Of a stretch of 64,000 nucleotides of DNA, positions 53,419 through 64,000 are shown piece after piece. The number at the start of each line of letters is the position of its first letter. Within the stretch, counting starts at the first letter, position 1. Source of the DNA: Ornithodoros turicata (Eukaryota > Arthropoda > Arachnida > Ixodida > Argasidae); NCBI RefSeq assembly GCF_037126465.1, contig NC_088210.1:18067511-18131510 (forward strand). The letters are read 5' to 3'. The translations under genes were made by a program, and so were the position numbers. The notes beneath the pieces were generated by a model. It made no database searches. It had not been told where the DNA came from and saw only the letters and a list, made by a program, of their open reading frames with translations.

Positions 53419-54377
53419 AACGGAGCAGGCCATGAGTAGACCAAAACCAAGATGCCGCGCTTCACCACCAACCAATACGAGGCTGCTATCACGCACGGAG
53501 CCCACGTCTCCCTCTTTTCTGTGCCGCACTCAATCATATACACGATCGAATTCACGTCACGCGCACATGCACAAGGAGTGCGACGTCGGAAGACCATTCG
53601 AATTCAGTTACAGAATTTACAGGAAGTGTCTTGGCTGCCCAACTCCTCGCGATAAAGCAACATCATCCATCAACTATTTCAGTCGTTAATGACGCAGCAT
53701 AAAAGACCGACAGCGTATAGTCGAAGTGAAAATTCTTTCGTGCTTCTCGGGCTCAATATTGAATCAAGGACACAGCACGGCATCGACAGGAAACGTGATC
53801 GTCGTACTTTGTGTTTAATTCCTTCAAATCCCGGCTTCATTGAAACCGTAGGAAAGTTTTCATACGCGGCAGTTTGTATGTTTAATTTTAGTATGCGTCG
53901 ATAGTAAGATACTGGAAAGTGAGTAGGTTTGCGGGTTTAAGTTTCGCAGCATATATATAGTTGCAACGATAAGCGTGTGACATTGATTCATCAGTATGTG
54001 TGCGCGTGGGATAAATGTTTGGCGCGTTCGCTGTACGGGTAACACACTGAATTACATTTCGATGAGCCTTCTAGAAGTAAGAAGTTGTAAAAAAAGACAA
54101 AAACAAACAAACAAAGAAGACAAGAAGTGTTTCTATGTTCGAGATAGGTTGCACATCTCCACGTGATAAGGGGCGGGATATGCTTAGTAAGAGAAAGAAA
54201 AGAGGAATGGTCAGCCACGCTGATGCCGGCTGGGTATTCAAAAAAGAAAAAAGGACAACAAACAAAAAAGAAATCAGACAAAGCAAAGCAAGGTTTGTGC
54301 GTGTGTTCATCAGCAGTGAGAAAAGGTCAGCGGTAAACACAAAACACCTGCGCTAGAATTTGGGCTGTTTCATGTCT
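53419..54377. other. No recognised feature
   Basis: Unassigned; A-rich near 54090-54290. Confidence 0.55.
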
Positions 54378-54431
54378 CGTATTCAAATCGTTAAAAACCC
54401 GAGTGCGAGGGTACGAAAAGGACGACAGTGC

Positions 54432-54482
<51 letters not shown>

Positions 54483-54545
54483 GTATGTGTGTGTCGTCCT
54501 TTTCGCACCTTCGCACTTCGTTTTTTGCCGTTTTTAACGATTTTA
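54378..54545. repeat. (CTGT)n flanked by inverted repeats
   Basis: ATCGTTAAAAACCCGAGTGC and ACGAAAAGGACGACA on the left recur inverted on the right (GTCGTCCTTTTCGCAC, GTTTTTAACGAT). Between them is a (CTGT)n microsatellite (about 54430-54475). The arms are about 50 bp with a few differences. Confidence 0.88.
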
Positions 54546-54903
54546 AAACAAAACTCCTATACCATGGAAGGGTTTTTATGTGACTGGTTGGCAAAGAAGT
54601 GCCTGTATGTGCATGTGTTACGAAATCTCAGAATGAACATTATATGACAGTTTTCGATTATGGCCACGGCGCAAGTAATTACATAGATAAAAGCGTTAAA
54701 GAGATAAAGAATTTTGGCGCATCGATTACACTGATTTTTACACTTTTCGGGTGTAAGTGGCAAGCTAAGACATTGCATGCGAATTTCCCAATTCATCAGC
54801 ATCAGTTTGAGTTTGCATGATTATAGAAAAAAAAATCAATAATCAATTTGTCTGTTGTTGAAATTGTTGCAGTGAATCACCTAATCCCGTCGTCATTCAT
54901 GTA

Positions 54904-54985
54904 CACTCTAAGAAAAAGGGAGTAAAATGGGGAGTAATTGCAACTTCTAGTCCCCTAGGCTGCAATTGCTCCCCATTTTAGTCTC
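54904..54985. mobile_element. Small MITE with CACTCTAAG end (family I)
   Basis: It starts CACTCTAAGAAAAAGGGAGT after TA (54902-54903). GGGGAGTAATTGCAACTTCT pairs with the following CAATTGCTCCCC. The right end is not clear. Confidence 0.6.
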
Positions 54986-55187
54986 CTAACCCCGGCGTTT
55001 ACTCCCCAGGACAGCAAATTGGCACTGAACTTCACAAATGGTCTTCCGAATGCAACAGTCTGCAACAGCGCGGTATTTGCCGTATACGAGATGTCAACCA
55101 CATGTACATTCCTTGTGAATCGTTTCTGCAATCAAAGCATTTCGTACGTAATAGCTAGTCACGTATAACCTGAATGTGTGTTTCTTT

Positions 55188-55242
55188 CTTTTTTTTTTTT
55201 TTTTTAGTTCTGTGTTAGCGCCACGAAGCAACTGTGGCTATC
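55188..55242 (-). mobile_element. SINE1 3' end only
   Basis: A poly(T) run and GTGTTAGCGCCACGAAGCAA, CTGTGGCTAT: the last 40 bases of the SINE plus its poly(A). Confidence 0.75.
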
Positions 55243-56889
55243 AACCTGAATGTAAAGGTGGGTTCCCAAATTACGACTTGTATATAGGAAGAAAACTCAT
55301 TTTTGCCCAAGAAAAGGCAACCTTACTTCGATAAGAAATCCCATTTGATGTCCGATTAAGAATATCCCCAAAGCATTACAGTGGACAAGATACAAGCACA
55401 CTAGACTTTAGCCATTAGCCAAGAGTATAGCCGGCTCTCGTAATGAGCGCCTCTGTCTCCATTCTTTTTTTTTTTCTTTTTTTCTTCTGCTCTCTTTCAA
55501 TTCAACTCAACCTAACACTAGACAAGCACAAGAAACAGAGAAGGAAAAAAAAAGATGAAGGTGGCTCACCCCTAATTATTGGCAGACTCGTAGTTTGACA
55601 TGTCATGATCTGTATACAGAGGTGATTGTTAAATATTCCTCTACCCCTTTTGAAAGGTACGACCCGGGTATGTCCACAAATATGCTTCCATCAATGAACT
55701 GAAACAGCCAACACCACCGTATTTTTTTTAAGCCTACCCTTAACCTTATAACAGTATACCCTTAACCTTATAACCTTATACCCTTACCCTAGAGGGGTGC
55801 CTCGAAAAAGTAACAACCGCGAGTTTCCTGTCGCCCAGAGAGATTAGACCACACTTCACGGCTTCAGTCCACGCTCAGAAAGTCATGGTTCGAATAACGT
55901 ATACCAGTTTATTGTCGCTGACAGTGAACGCGACATTTTCAATCATAGACGGCTCACTGTCACTACCTTTTGTCTGTGCACGCGTTGACGAACGCAGCTG
56001 TCATGCAGTCTTTTGTGTGCACATGCTTGCTTCGAATTTCGTATTTACCCATACGCCTACGCCGTGCATTCCCTCTAATATCGGGTGCACCTGATGTGGC
56101 CTATTGTCACGTAGTGGCTTCCACAGCGACCATAAATCCATTGGCGAGCGTCACAGAATATACTACACGTGTCGCGCTTCGCAGTAAATGGGTTTCAAGT
56201 TTATAGATAAGCGTCCGACGTCCTTCGTATAACTGGCAAAATAAAGGCCTCGATCCCATAGCCAGATGTTTTGCGTCCGTTCAGTTTGCTCACACTTGTG
56301 ATATGTGATAAAGAAAAAAAAAGTGGGGATGTGAGTTTCGACGAAGTCGAACTGGCTAATCCAGTACACTTACACAAACAGATGATGAGATTATGAAAAA
56401 TAGATATGATGTCCAGAGAAGAAGAGATATGATAGTAGAGTTCAATTAACATGTAGTTCAAATTTTCAAAAGTTTCGACCAAGTGAGAGTAAAATGCCGG
56501 AATCGCTGGAGCCACACAGAGGACACATCACACATTCAGCGTGTCATAGGATGTCCATAAGCCAGGTTGCATGCAGAAGGTCTTCAAGTGCCGTTAGCGC
56601 CTTGTCGGACGACGGAGGACCTAACAGCTTCGTGATGTCGAAGGCTCGGGAGTCCACACGAGAGCGGCTTGTCTCTAATGCCCTTCGAGCATCAACGTAT
56701 TTCTGATTTCACACTTGATGAACGTGCCTGGTAACTGTCCAATATGATACTCGTTTGCAGAATTCCGTTTCGCTGTCTGATTCCAAGGCTACGGGTTCCA
56801 ACCCGACGGAGGACAGGCGAAGGTGATGGAGGAACAAGTGAATGTAACAACTGAGCCGAAAGTGTAACAGACAATGCAAGAGAATACAC
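55243..56889. other. No recognised gene
   Basis: Unassigned sequence with poly(T) runs and the short tandem repeat at 55726-55792. Confidence 0.55.
55726..55792. repeat. Short tandem repeat TACCCTTAACCTTATA
   Basis: Three imperfect units of CCCTTAACCTTATAAC type. It is telomere-like only by chance; the arthropod telomere unit TTAGG is not present. Confidence 0.7.
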
Positions 56890-57363
56890 AGAGGTTGATT
56901 CTTAAAAAGAGCGGAGATGTTAGTCCCAAAACATCTCCAGGCTGTCTACTCCAGGACCCATTATTACGCAGAAAAAGTTAACCGTTGTTCGAGCTCTTCG
57001 AGATGCAAGTACCTTTCTCTGAATCTCTCCTAACTTCAAAGACGAAAGAGTGTATAATGCTCCTGATACCATTGTGCCCTGCTTTTGAAGGACTTTGTAA
57101 TTAAGCAAAAGATACGGACAAGCTGAAGAACTGACGTTTGAACAGTTTAACAACGGGAGTCAGTGTGCCCTACAGCCGACGTCTTCTCCACAAGTCGATC
57201 TTGAATAGTTTATAGAGTTGGTGAACGCAGATCCAGTGCGGAGCCTATGGATCATGGTCTGTATGCCTTGAGGAAGGTTTTTCACGGGAAGAAGGGGGCG
57301 ATGATGGTGCATGATGTCCCGTATCCCAGCGTGACGCAGTTCAACAAGCTGCACAGCCAGCAC
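56890..57363 (-). pseudogene. LINE remnant
   Basis: On the minus strand it reads LPVKNLPQGIQTMIHRLRTG and SAFTNSINYSRS, then frameshifted words KVLQKQGTMVSGALYTL. The RLRTGSAFTN block is typical of the LINE region after RNase H. The expected zinc-knuckle is not clear. Confidence 0.5.
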
Positions 57364-57401
57364 AATGGTAAGCGCAAAAAAGCAGCGAGGCAGCCAATCA
57401 C

Positions 57402-57914
57402 ATGTCGAGAACTTGCATTGCGATAAATATTTTCAGTTTCGTTCCGGGGTTACGCGTGAAGACTTCTCCCCAAGAGGTGTCCAAAGTGCTCCTCACATAC
57501 ACCACGAAACTGGAGAGTCTGCAAACTCCATTGTGGCGCGAAGCGAAGTTCAAGCCATCGGCAGACATTCCGGGAATGTCTTCATCGTACGGTGCAGAGG
57601 GCCCGCGACCTCTTGGTACCGGAGGACGCACGGCGCCGGGTCCCGCACGCCTCGGTCCCGTCGGGGTACGCACCTCCTGTGAAACCTCCGAGGCACACAA
57701 AGCCCTGTCTTGTGGGCGACTGCGATCCGACGTGGCGCCAATAAGTCTCCGACACACAGGCCATGTCCGATTGTCTTATTCCTGCACAGGCGGTTTCCGT
57801 TGCTTCGCGGGGTTTATGCGCCTCATCAAACAAGGGGCTGGCTTTGAGGGGATGATAAATAGCGCACACAGTGTGCTGTGTTTACAAGCTGCCGCAATTG
57901 TTCGCAAAAACTGA
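57402..57914 (+). other. Uncharacterised GC-rich open frame
   Basis: 170 codons starting MSRTCIAINIFSFVPGLRVK. The opposite strand is also open over much of the stretch, which is usual in GC-rich DNA. No domain is recognised. Confidence 0.15.
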
Positions 57915-58079
57915 GAACCGTGGAATGGCGTGTGCTGAGCTGTCAGTGGTCGCGCAATTAGGGATGAGGAAGACATCGCCGCTTTTTGTCTTTTTTTATG
58001 GATAGGGTTGGTTCTCTCAGCGTTGGAAGAAACTTTTTAGCCCCAGCATGGTTTCACTATATTCTTTCTCGTCTGGCTG

Positions 58080-58275
58080 TTGCTCTGCTTCCTGTGGGAT
58101 ATCAAGCGTGTTTTTATGGGGTCATCGTCACTCCGATCATCACCGTCATCTCTCATCATCGTCCTCGCTCATCATCGTCATCACACATATTAGATCCCCT
58201 AGCTATGGTATAAAGTTCCACTCCTAGAGTAGAAAACCTTCCCACTTAATCGTCAGGATGTTGTTGTGGTTTTAC
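58080..58275 (+). mobile_element. LINE 3' UTR fragment
   Basis: TCCCCTAGCTATGG, AAGTTCCACTCCTAGAGTAG and AAAACCTTCCCACTTAATCG match 31948-32005 closely. No coding part precedes it. Confidence 0.7.
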
Positions 58276-59499
58276 AGGGTGTAGGCCTTGCGGCGTATAG
58301 CGTTTACTTCGATGTAGACAACAGAGGGAATCGATCAGTAAGGGAGTTAAATTAAGAAGGAAGATGAGTTCAGTCTTGGTTACTCATCTCAATAAGTCAA
58401 CGACAACAACAAAGACACGTGATGACAATGAATGAAGAAATTTTGACATTTAGAGGTCACCTAATTTGTGGCGGGTATGAGATATGAAATGATGATGTGA
58501 TGGGTGAACGATGATACCACATGCATCCAGGTCCTTGGTATGACATGAAGAGCTCACGGCCAGACAATGTCAGTGCACATGGGCATCAAAGTCACCATAT
58601 GCGTTCAGTTCTACTAAAGAGCATATAAAGGAGACGAATGTTCCTTAGAAATACCAGAAAAAAAAAAAAAAGCAGTGCGTGACGGTGCTGCGCGATTCTG
58701 TGCGAAGAACCGTCACCATCGTGAACGGGTCCTCGGTGATGTTATAGTTATCCAGTCCCGTAAGTAGATCTTAATGCGTCAGCGATACATAATCTGCTGA
58801 AAATACCTGTTTTCCTGTCCATTCTGAGACTTCTCGACATCGCTTCAAACGCTACGTGTATAATCTCCTGTCATGCAACACCGTATGTCTTCCCCCTGTG
58901 TTCTCTCCACCCAGTACAGATCAGCCATACGAATATATACATTGTCCGTGTCATTCTGTCGTAAGCCCAGTCTGACGTACAATGTTCAGTACCATATTTC
59001 GCTTCGCGGCTTTAATAGAAATAATAAGGTACTACGGTACACGTCAAAGACGGCGTGAGAATCAGTTGCACCTATGAGACTATATGCTATTTCGACGAAT
59101 GTCTTTAATTCCTCCTTCGCAGGGGCTACGGTTTCTCACCGAACATCGGCATGTGGGGTTCAAGTCTGCAATGTAGAATGAATGAGTTCGTTATGCGGTG
59201 CGCCGCAACGGTGGCGCCGGCGAGTCGCGCCCGCCCCCGAAAGGCCCCGTCGTGCACAAGCCGTGACTTCTTGAACGACAGATTAACCGATGTCAGTTTG
59301 TGCGACAGCGAGTGCGTTCGACACATAGGGTTTGTTCTCGCCGCTTGAGGAAATATGCGAAATGTTGACGCACAGAGACACAAGCTTATGTTCCAACTGC
59401 GAATATTGAGCACGTCCTCATACACTACTATATGATCTCGTGCAAATCGGAGACGCAAATACTCCGCCCATGCCTATATAGCATGCACGAGCTGCGAGC
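58276..59499. other. No recognised gene
   Basis: Unassigned sequence; poly(A) run at about 58660. Confidence 0.55.
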
Positions 59500-59760
59500 C
59501 GTTCAGCGTGACTGTCATTCTGTATGCTTGTTGTAATCCTGTGCAACACCGTCGGGCTCTTCGGTGGATTCCTTCCGAACTCCGGCTTCTTCCAGACGCT
59601 TGTGGTCGGACGTCCTGGTTCGCCGGTTCAGTTGTCACTGCCGTTTCTCATTATATGGAGTTTTCTTTTGACTTTCGGCGATTTGTTTTTGTTGTTCTTT
59701 GTATTGGACTATTGTATTGCACACCCGGGGGCACTTCACCGTATACACTGTGCGGGTAGT
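59500..59760 (+). pseudogene. Possible LINE C-terminal fragment
   Basis: CNPVQHRRALRWI, then in another frame SGFFQTL, resembles the LINE ending HRRALRWxxxFLRTSGFFQTL. The rest looks like 3' UTR. Evidence is thin. Confidence 0.35.
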
Positions 59761-59819
59761 TATTCCGTCAATTACCTTTGGGCGCATTGGTAATGACACA
59801 CAGTCATATGGGAACCAGC

Positions 59820-60133
59820 GGCATTAAGCGAGCCGGTTAAGGTGTCCTGCCCGTTGGTAGTAGTCGAGGTCGTGCTGAAGAACGGGAGGTGGTGGGTTCG
59901 AAACCTGCCACCGGCTGTGTTGTCTGAGGTTTTCCCTGAGTTTTCTGAAGACTTTCCAGACGAATGTCGGCACAGTTCCCCCTGAAGTCGGCCCAGGTCG
60001 CATACTAGCCCCCTGTCCCCTAGTCTTTCCTGCAGTCCTCTCTCCATCTGTCCACACCTGTACGCCGCTCAATGTCACGGTTGCTTCGCGGCGCTAACAC
60101 GGCATTTAAAAATTAAATTAAATTAAATTAAAT
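59820..60133 (+). mobile_element. tRNA-headed SINE1, complete with A-rich tail
   Basis: The head GCATTAAGCGAGCCGGTTAA, B-box GGTGGGTTCGAAACC, body TCGGCACAGTTCCCCCTGAA and end GGTTGCTTCGCGGCGCTAAC are all present, followed by (AAATT)n at 60105-60133. Confidence 0.9.
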
Positions 60134-60584
60134 GGGTGCTGTGGATTCACTGTGGACGCTGTGGAAACGAGGAAATCCTCTTTCGTCCGCATAAAAAGCC
60201 CGGTGATGTGAGTTGTCAACTTGTCAGTAAAGCTCATTGTTGAAAGTACCGCAGCGTGAGTCTCGTTTTGTTTTCGTTTGTTTGTTTGTAAAGAAAAAAA
60301 AACGAGGAGAAATTGATTTCGTCCTCGTCTTTTCCGTCCAGCGCACCCACGGAGAACAGTGCCGAAGTTGTCAGCTGCCTTTGAATACGGATTGCCCCGT
60401 TTTTAAAGACATGGGGACGTCAGAGCATGTTGTGGACCTCACTTGGTTAACGTCCAAGGTTTACCTGGTTCAGCTGTGACCGGCTTGCCCTTGCTTTTCC
60501 ATTACAGCTACAATTTCGCACCTTGTTTTCTAAGCTTCTGTCAGCAGCTATTTTCTCCGTGATTATGTCCAGTCCAATACCCCA

Positions 60585-60832
60585 CACTCTTAAAAATGAA
60601 CTTCACCGCACAGCATGCTCCTAGCCAACCAACATCTCGAATGATATCGTTATCTGCCCTGATTTGTTGAAAACGGGGGGCGTACGCCTTTTCTGTGACA
60701 ATTATGAACACCATAAGTGTCACAAAAATGGCGTACGCTCCCGTTTTCAACAAATCACGGCAGATAACGGTATCATTCGAGATGATGGTTGGCCAGGAGC
60801 GCGCTATGCGGTGAAGTTCATTTTTAAGAGTG
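60585..60832. mobile_element. MITE family A, full copy with CA flanks
   Basis: 248 bp from CACTCTTAAAAATGAACTTC to TTTTTAAGAGTG. The flanking dinucleotide is CA on both sides instead of TA. Confidence 0.93.
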
Positions 60833-62289
60833 CAGAATCAGCCAGCAGCACCGTACAGGCGGCAAGCAACGTTGAGGAGCCTCCGGTGAGACACAACATG
60901 TACTACTGCCGAGACATAATCATGGTGCAGGTGCATCGACCCAAGTCTCGCTCTTGGGCCGATAGTTTTGCATGCACGCGATCCACTCGGTGAGCAAAGC
61001 GCGCCCTCTTAACTTAACCGGAAACTGAAATGAGCGTTGTATCACCCAAAAATAGCGTTCACAACGGCCATTTGGTTCGCCTTCAAGGAAGCCATTTCCC
61101 AGGGCGCGTTACAGAAATCCATTAGTCCGCCCCTTCGGTTGTGGTCAATAGAAGTACGTGCTGCGAGTCCGCGTTTTGAGGTCTTTGTTTAGCGTATAAG
61201 CCGTTCTGATGGACCGCCACGAATCGTGGCAAACCGATCGACCGACGCAATGTTCGGTTGGTGGTGGACTTATAGATCTCGCCAGTTGTTCTGCCATTCG
61301 CGTGCGTGTGGGCTTCACGTGGGAGGTCCAGTGTGGTCCAGTATTCGCGTCCTTCTGGACGCAATGATATTCCCGCTCAAGATCGAAAACCTGGCGTGAC
61401 GGGAGATGATTCCTGGATGTTCGGCGTCTCGGGCGATATTTCCGCAGCGCTTCTTTACGTTAAAGGGGCACTAAAGTGCAAAAGTTTCACCGAACGGAGT
61501 GAAAGATGCCTTAACGTTGACATCGACACAAAAGGAACGGGATTCAGACGTTGCGTCGTTCGCGATTTATGATCGATAGAAAAAACGCAATCTACGCTTT
61601 TCCTCTTCTTCACCTTCTCGAGAAGTATCCTACGGGATACGGACGTTTCGGTACGGGGCATTACTGGTACGGACATCTCGGTACACGGACATCTAGGTAT
61701 ATATTCACATCTCGGTACGTGGACGTCTCGGTACAAGCCACGTATTGCCCGCCGAGATTGTACATGAGAGTTAAAACCTGCGGGGAACAAATAAGCTTAC
61801 TGAAGAGTTTTTGAAAACACAAAAAACACAGGATATTTGATGGTACGAAAACATCGGTGCTCATTTTACAGCGGTAGCTGTTAACAGGAAGGTCTCATGC
61901 AGGAAATCGCTGTGGCTGTATCACGAAACCCTTGGTTTCGGTTTCGGTTTCGGGTTAGGTGATTCAAAACGAGTTTTAGAAAATAATCTAAAGCTAATAA
62001 AAGCAGTTTTGACATACCCATAGATGGGTACGTTGTCCCGGAAAGTGTCCCGATTTTTCAGCGCTTCCTGTTCGCTTTTGTCACGATTCTAGTAATATTT
62101 TTGTCCCGCTAATCCCAGCTCTACACATCACCACTGACTTTACATATCGCAAGGTAGGACTCGTCACTCTAAAGTAGTTGTGCATATATCGGCAATAAAA
62201 GTGTCAACATCCACACGCAACAGCTACCGCTGAAATTCGCGTTACGCAATCACGCATGAAGTTTATTCCACGTTCAGAGTATAACGCGT
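60833..62289. other. Mostly unassigned
   Basis: Nothing recognised except the minisatellite at 61640-61740 and a (GGTTTC)n stretch at 61932-61953. Confidence 0.55.
61640..61740. repeat. Minisatellite of GGACATCTCGGTAC type
   Basis: Five or so imperfect units (ACGGACGTTTCGGTACG, ACGGACATCTCGGTACA, GTGGACGTCTCGGTACA) repeat with a period of about 17-24. Confidence 0.75.
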
Positions 62290-62470
62290 TTCACTTACTG
62301 CAAATACTAAAGTACTTTAAATATTATCTTAAATACTTAGAGCGTTTAGTCACTCTGCTCAAATTACTTTTAGTTTTGAGTATTTTGTACTCTATTTTAA
62401 ATCCCTTTTTACGCGGAGTATTTAGTATCTTATTTTAAATACTTTTGCGCAGTATTTTGTACATGTCTGG
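62290..62470. repeat. AT-rich inverted repeat, possible hAT-like remnant
   Basis: Words such as AAATACTTAGAG, AGTATTTTGTAC and TTTTAAATACTTT alternate in both orientations, ending CATGTCTGG. This resembles the build of the element at 63010-63452, but no duplication was found. Confidence 0.4.
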
Positions 62471-63009
62471 TCGCACCTGAATAGTGTAAGTACACGATAA
62501 AAAAAAGTTTGTCAAGGCCAGCAGCTATATGATTCGTCGAGCAGGGGGTCACGCACGGACCGAATGGTCCAATCGAATTGCGTTTGCGTGAATGTCGACA
62601 CCGGAAGCGTACATGACCATTAGCGACAAAAGGAAAAGAAAAGGTTCTGTTTTGTGCCAGTTAGTCCAACGGAGACAAAATGTGGTGGGCGTGGCTCTTG
62701 TGTCTGAATGGTCCTTCGCACGCCGTCCATCACAGGTGGGACGTGTACAGGTTATTAGGGCCTATAGCACAAACGAAAATTAGCTTTCACGCACAAGATT
62801 TTCGCAAACTGTTTGTGGTCCGTCCCCTTCTGAACTGTGGTGTACGACCGCTAGGAACTTAGCTCAACTTATAGCGCAATAAAAAAAAAATAAAGTAAAA
62901 ATACCGAGAACCAAACCACTTGATATGCTCAAGGCCTCAGTATATAAGTCGAAAAATCTTAAGTTTCAACTGTTCATGTCCCGAGGCACCTTGAGGCTTG
63001 TGTTCTTCC

Positions 63010-63452
63010 CAGACTTGTGCCCGTGACCCACAAAAAAAGTAATTGATTACCGTTACAAATTATACGACTCAAGATGTAATTGAGTAACGAGTATAAATGT
63101 AACGCGTTACTCGGGCCGTTGATTTCAATTCATGCAAAAAAATTCCACCCCGGTGTACTTCGACAAAAAGAAAAAAAAATACCCCAGCTCCCAAGTGATT
63201 GGGACAACTGAAGTAGCGCGAAAGACTCGCGCGTGAGAAGTAGCAATAATATCTTTTTCCGCTTACTACAGTAGAATAGCACAACAAAGACGCAAGGAAT
63301 GTTATTTTGACTCAGACTCTACTTCAAAAGTAACTGATCACTCGGTAATTGATTACTCAAAATTGTAATCGAATTACTTGAAAAATTACTCGTTCAAAAA
63401 GTAACTGATTACAAGTATCGCAATTACTTGTAACGCGTTACGTACAAGTCTG
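63010..63452. mobile_element. hAT-like non-autonomous element, 443 bp
   Basis: Inverted ends CAGACTTGT and ACAAGTCTG enclose runs of AAGTAATTGATTACC and TAACGCGTTAC type. The flanking octamers GTTCTTCC (63002-63009) and GTTGTCCC (63453-63460) agree at 6 of 8 positions, a possible old 8 bp duplication. Confidence 0.7.
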
Positions 63453-63455
63453 GTT

Positions 63456-63530
63456 GTCCCTTTGTATGTTCCAGCCTCAGAACGACTACTCTCCATCATG
63501 TTGATCACCTGAACGTCGTGACTCACATCC
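63456..63530 (+). mobile_element. SINE 3' fragment
   Basis: TGTCCCTTTGTATGTTCCAG and CCTCAGAAC match the SINE end at 32610-32650. It lies next to the right end of the hAT-like element at 63010-63452. Confidence 0.5.
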
Positions 63531-63770
63531 CCATCTTTTTTTTTTTTCTTTATCACATCATCATCACCATTAGCACCTGACACAAAACAACGGGAGGGCC
63601 CTTCAGGTTTGCATAAAACATTCATTCCTGGACCGTAGAAATGGACAAAATCCAGCGAACTGTGGGAAGACGTTGAAGAAAGAGCTCCAGGACAGTACCT
63701 GTTCAAAATATCGCGGCTCCCGTCCTGTCGAGGCTGATCTTCTCGATGATACGATGATCTATGACGATCG

Positions 63771-63982
63771 AACCATCATCTCGAATGATATCGTTATCTG
63801 CCCTGAATTGTTGAGAACGGTAAGCGTACGCCTTTTTTGTGACAATTATGAACGTCACATAAGTGTCACAAAAAAAGGCGTACGCCTCCCGCTTTCAACA
63901 AGTCAGGGCAGATAACGATATCATTCGAGATGATGGTTGGCTATAGGAGCGTGCTATGCGGTGAAGTTCATTTTTAAGAGTG
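63771..63982. mobile_element. MITE family A, 5'-truncated copy
   Basis: It starts in the left arm at AACCATCATCTCGAATGA, lacks the first 40 or so bases, and ends TTTTTAAGAGTG at 63982. Confidence 0.9.
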
Positions 63983-64000
63983 CACAGTCGCTCACCGGCG

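Noticed and set aside
55726..55792. Telomeric repeat
   Set aside because: The units are irregular, only three in number, and not of the TTAGG arthropod type.
57398..57914. A retrovirus-like or LTR element reading frame in the GC-rich region
   Set aside because: No protease, reverse transcriptase, integrase or primer-binding motif could be found on either strand.
61930..61960. Telomere-like GGTTTC repeat
   Set aside because: Only three to four units, with no array and no other telomeric context.

Overview
The window is animal nuclear DNA with one recognisable host gene in a sea of mobile elements. The gene encodes a T-box factor of the Tbx2/3 (bifid, optomotor-blind) group and lies on the + strand. 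Its exons, at 13751-13897, 16422-16498, 17251-17444 and 17526-18253, carry the C-terminal half of the T-box and the C-terminal tail with stop codon. The T-box wording ([17 protein letters not shown]) is the arthropod form as I remember it, not the vertebrate one. Together with the repeat content (tRNA-headed SINEs, RNase H LINEs, Penelope, mariner, many foldback MITEs), this suggests an arthropod, most likely a tick or other chelicerate. The species cannot be fixed without a database search. The first half of the T-box and the 5' exons were not found, so the intron upstream of 13751 probably runs beyond the left edge.

Layout. 1-13750: upstream of or inside the first visible intron. It holds MITEs (234-448, 1678-1802), repeat E (780-1160), a LINE 3' end (6340-6780), a 921 bp hAT-type element with a perfect 8 bp target duplication (6802-7722), a SINE (10839-11115) and MITE F (13257-13654), which ends 96 bp before the first visible exon. 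13751-18253: T-box gene; its introns hold microsatellites, a LINE remnant and a tandem repeat. 18254-29000: gene-poor, with nested MITEs and retro-insertions (22226-27050). 29000-34000: LINE, SINE and Penelope remnants, including a perfect 60 bp-arm palindrome. 34470-37370, 41005-43103, 44647-46773, 52952-53200, 60585-60832 and 63771-63982: clusters of related palindromic MITEs, often inserted into each other. 49371-50334: a decayed mariner transposase gene. 51396-52206: a large foldback. The rest is intergenic sequence with SINEs, LINE tails and simple repeats.

The main result is that the window contains its own before-and-after pairs. Several MITEs sit inside other repeats whose uninterrupted copies are also present here. 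These pairs show directly that the A and B families insert at TA and duplicate it. Six or more palindromic families share the terminal motif CACTCT and TA flanks, which suggests one mobilising transposase type (Tc1/mariner-like, inferred). Several very short (38-66 bp) LINE 3'-end insertions with clear target duplications, and a SINE that shares its 3' end with a LINE family, are also visible. I found no rRNA genes, CRISPR arrays or prokaryotic genes.
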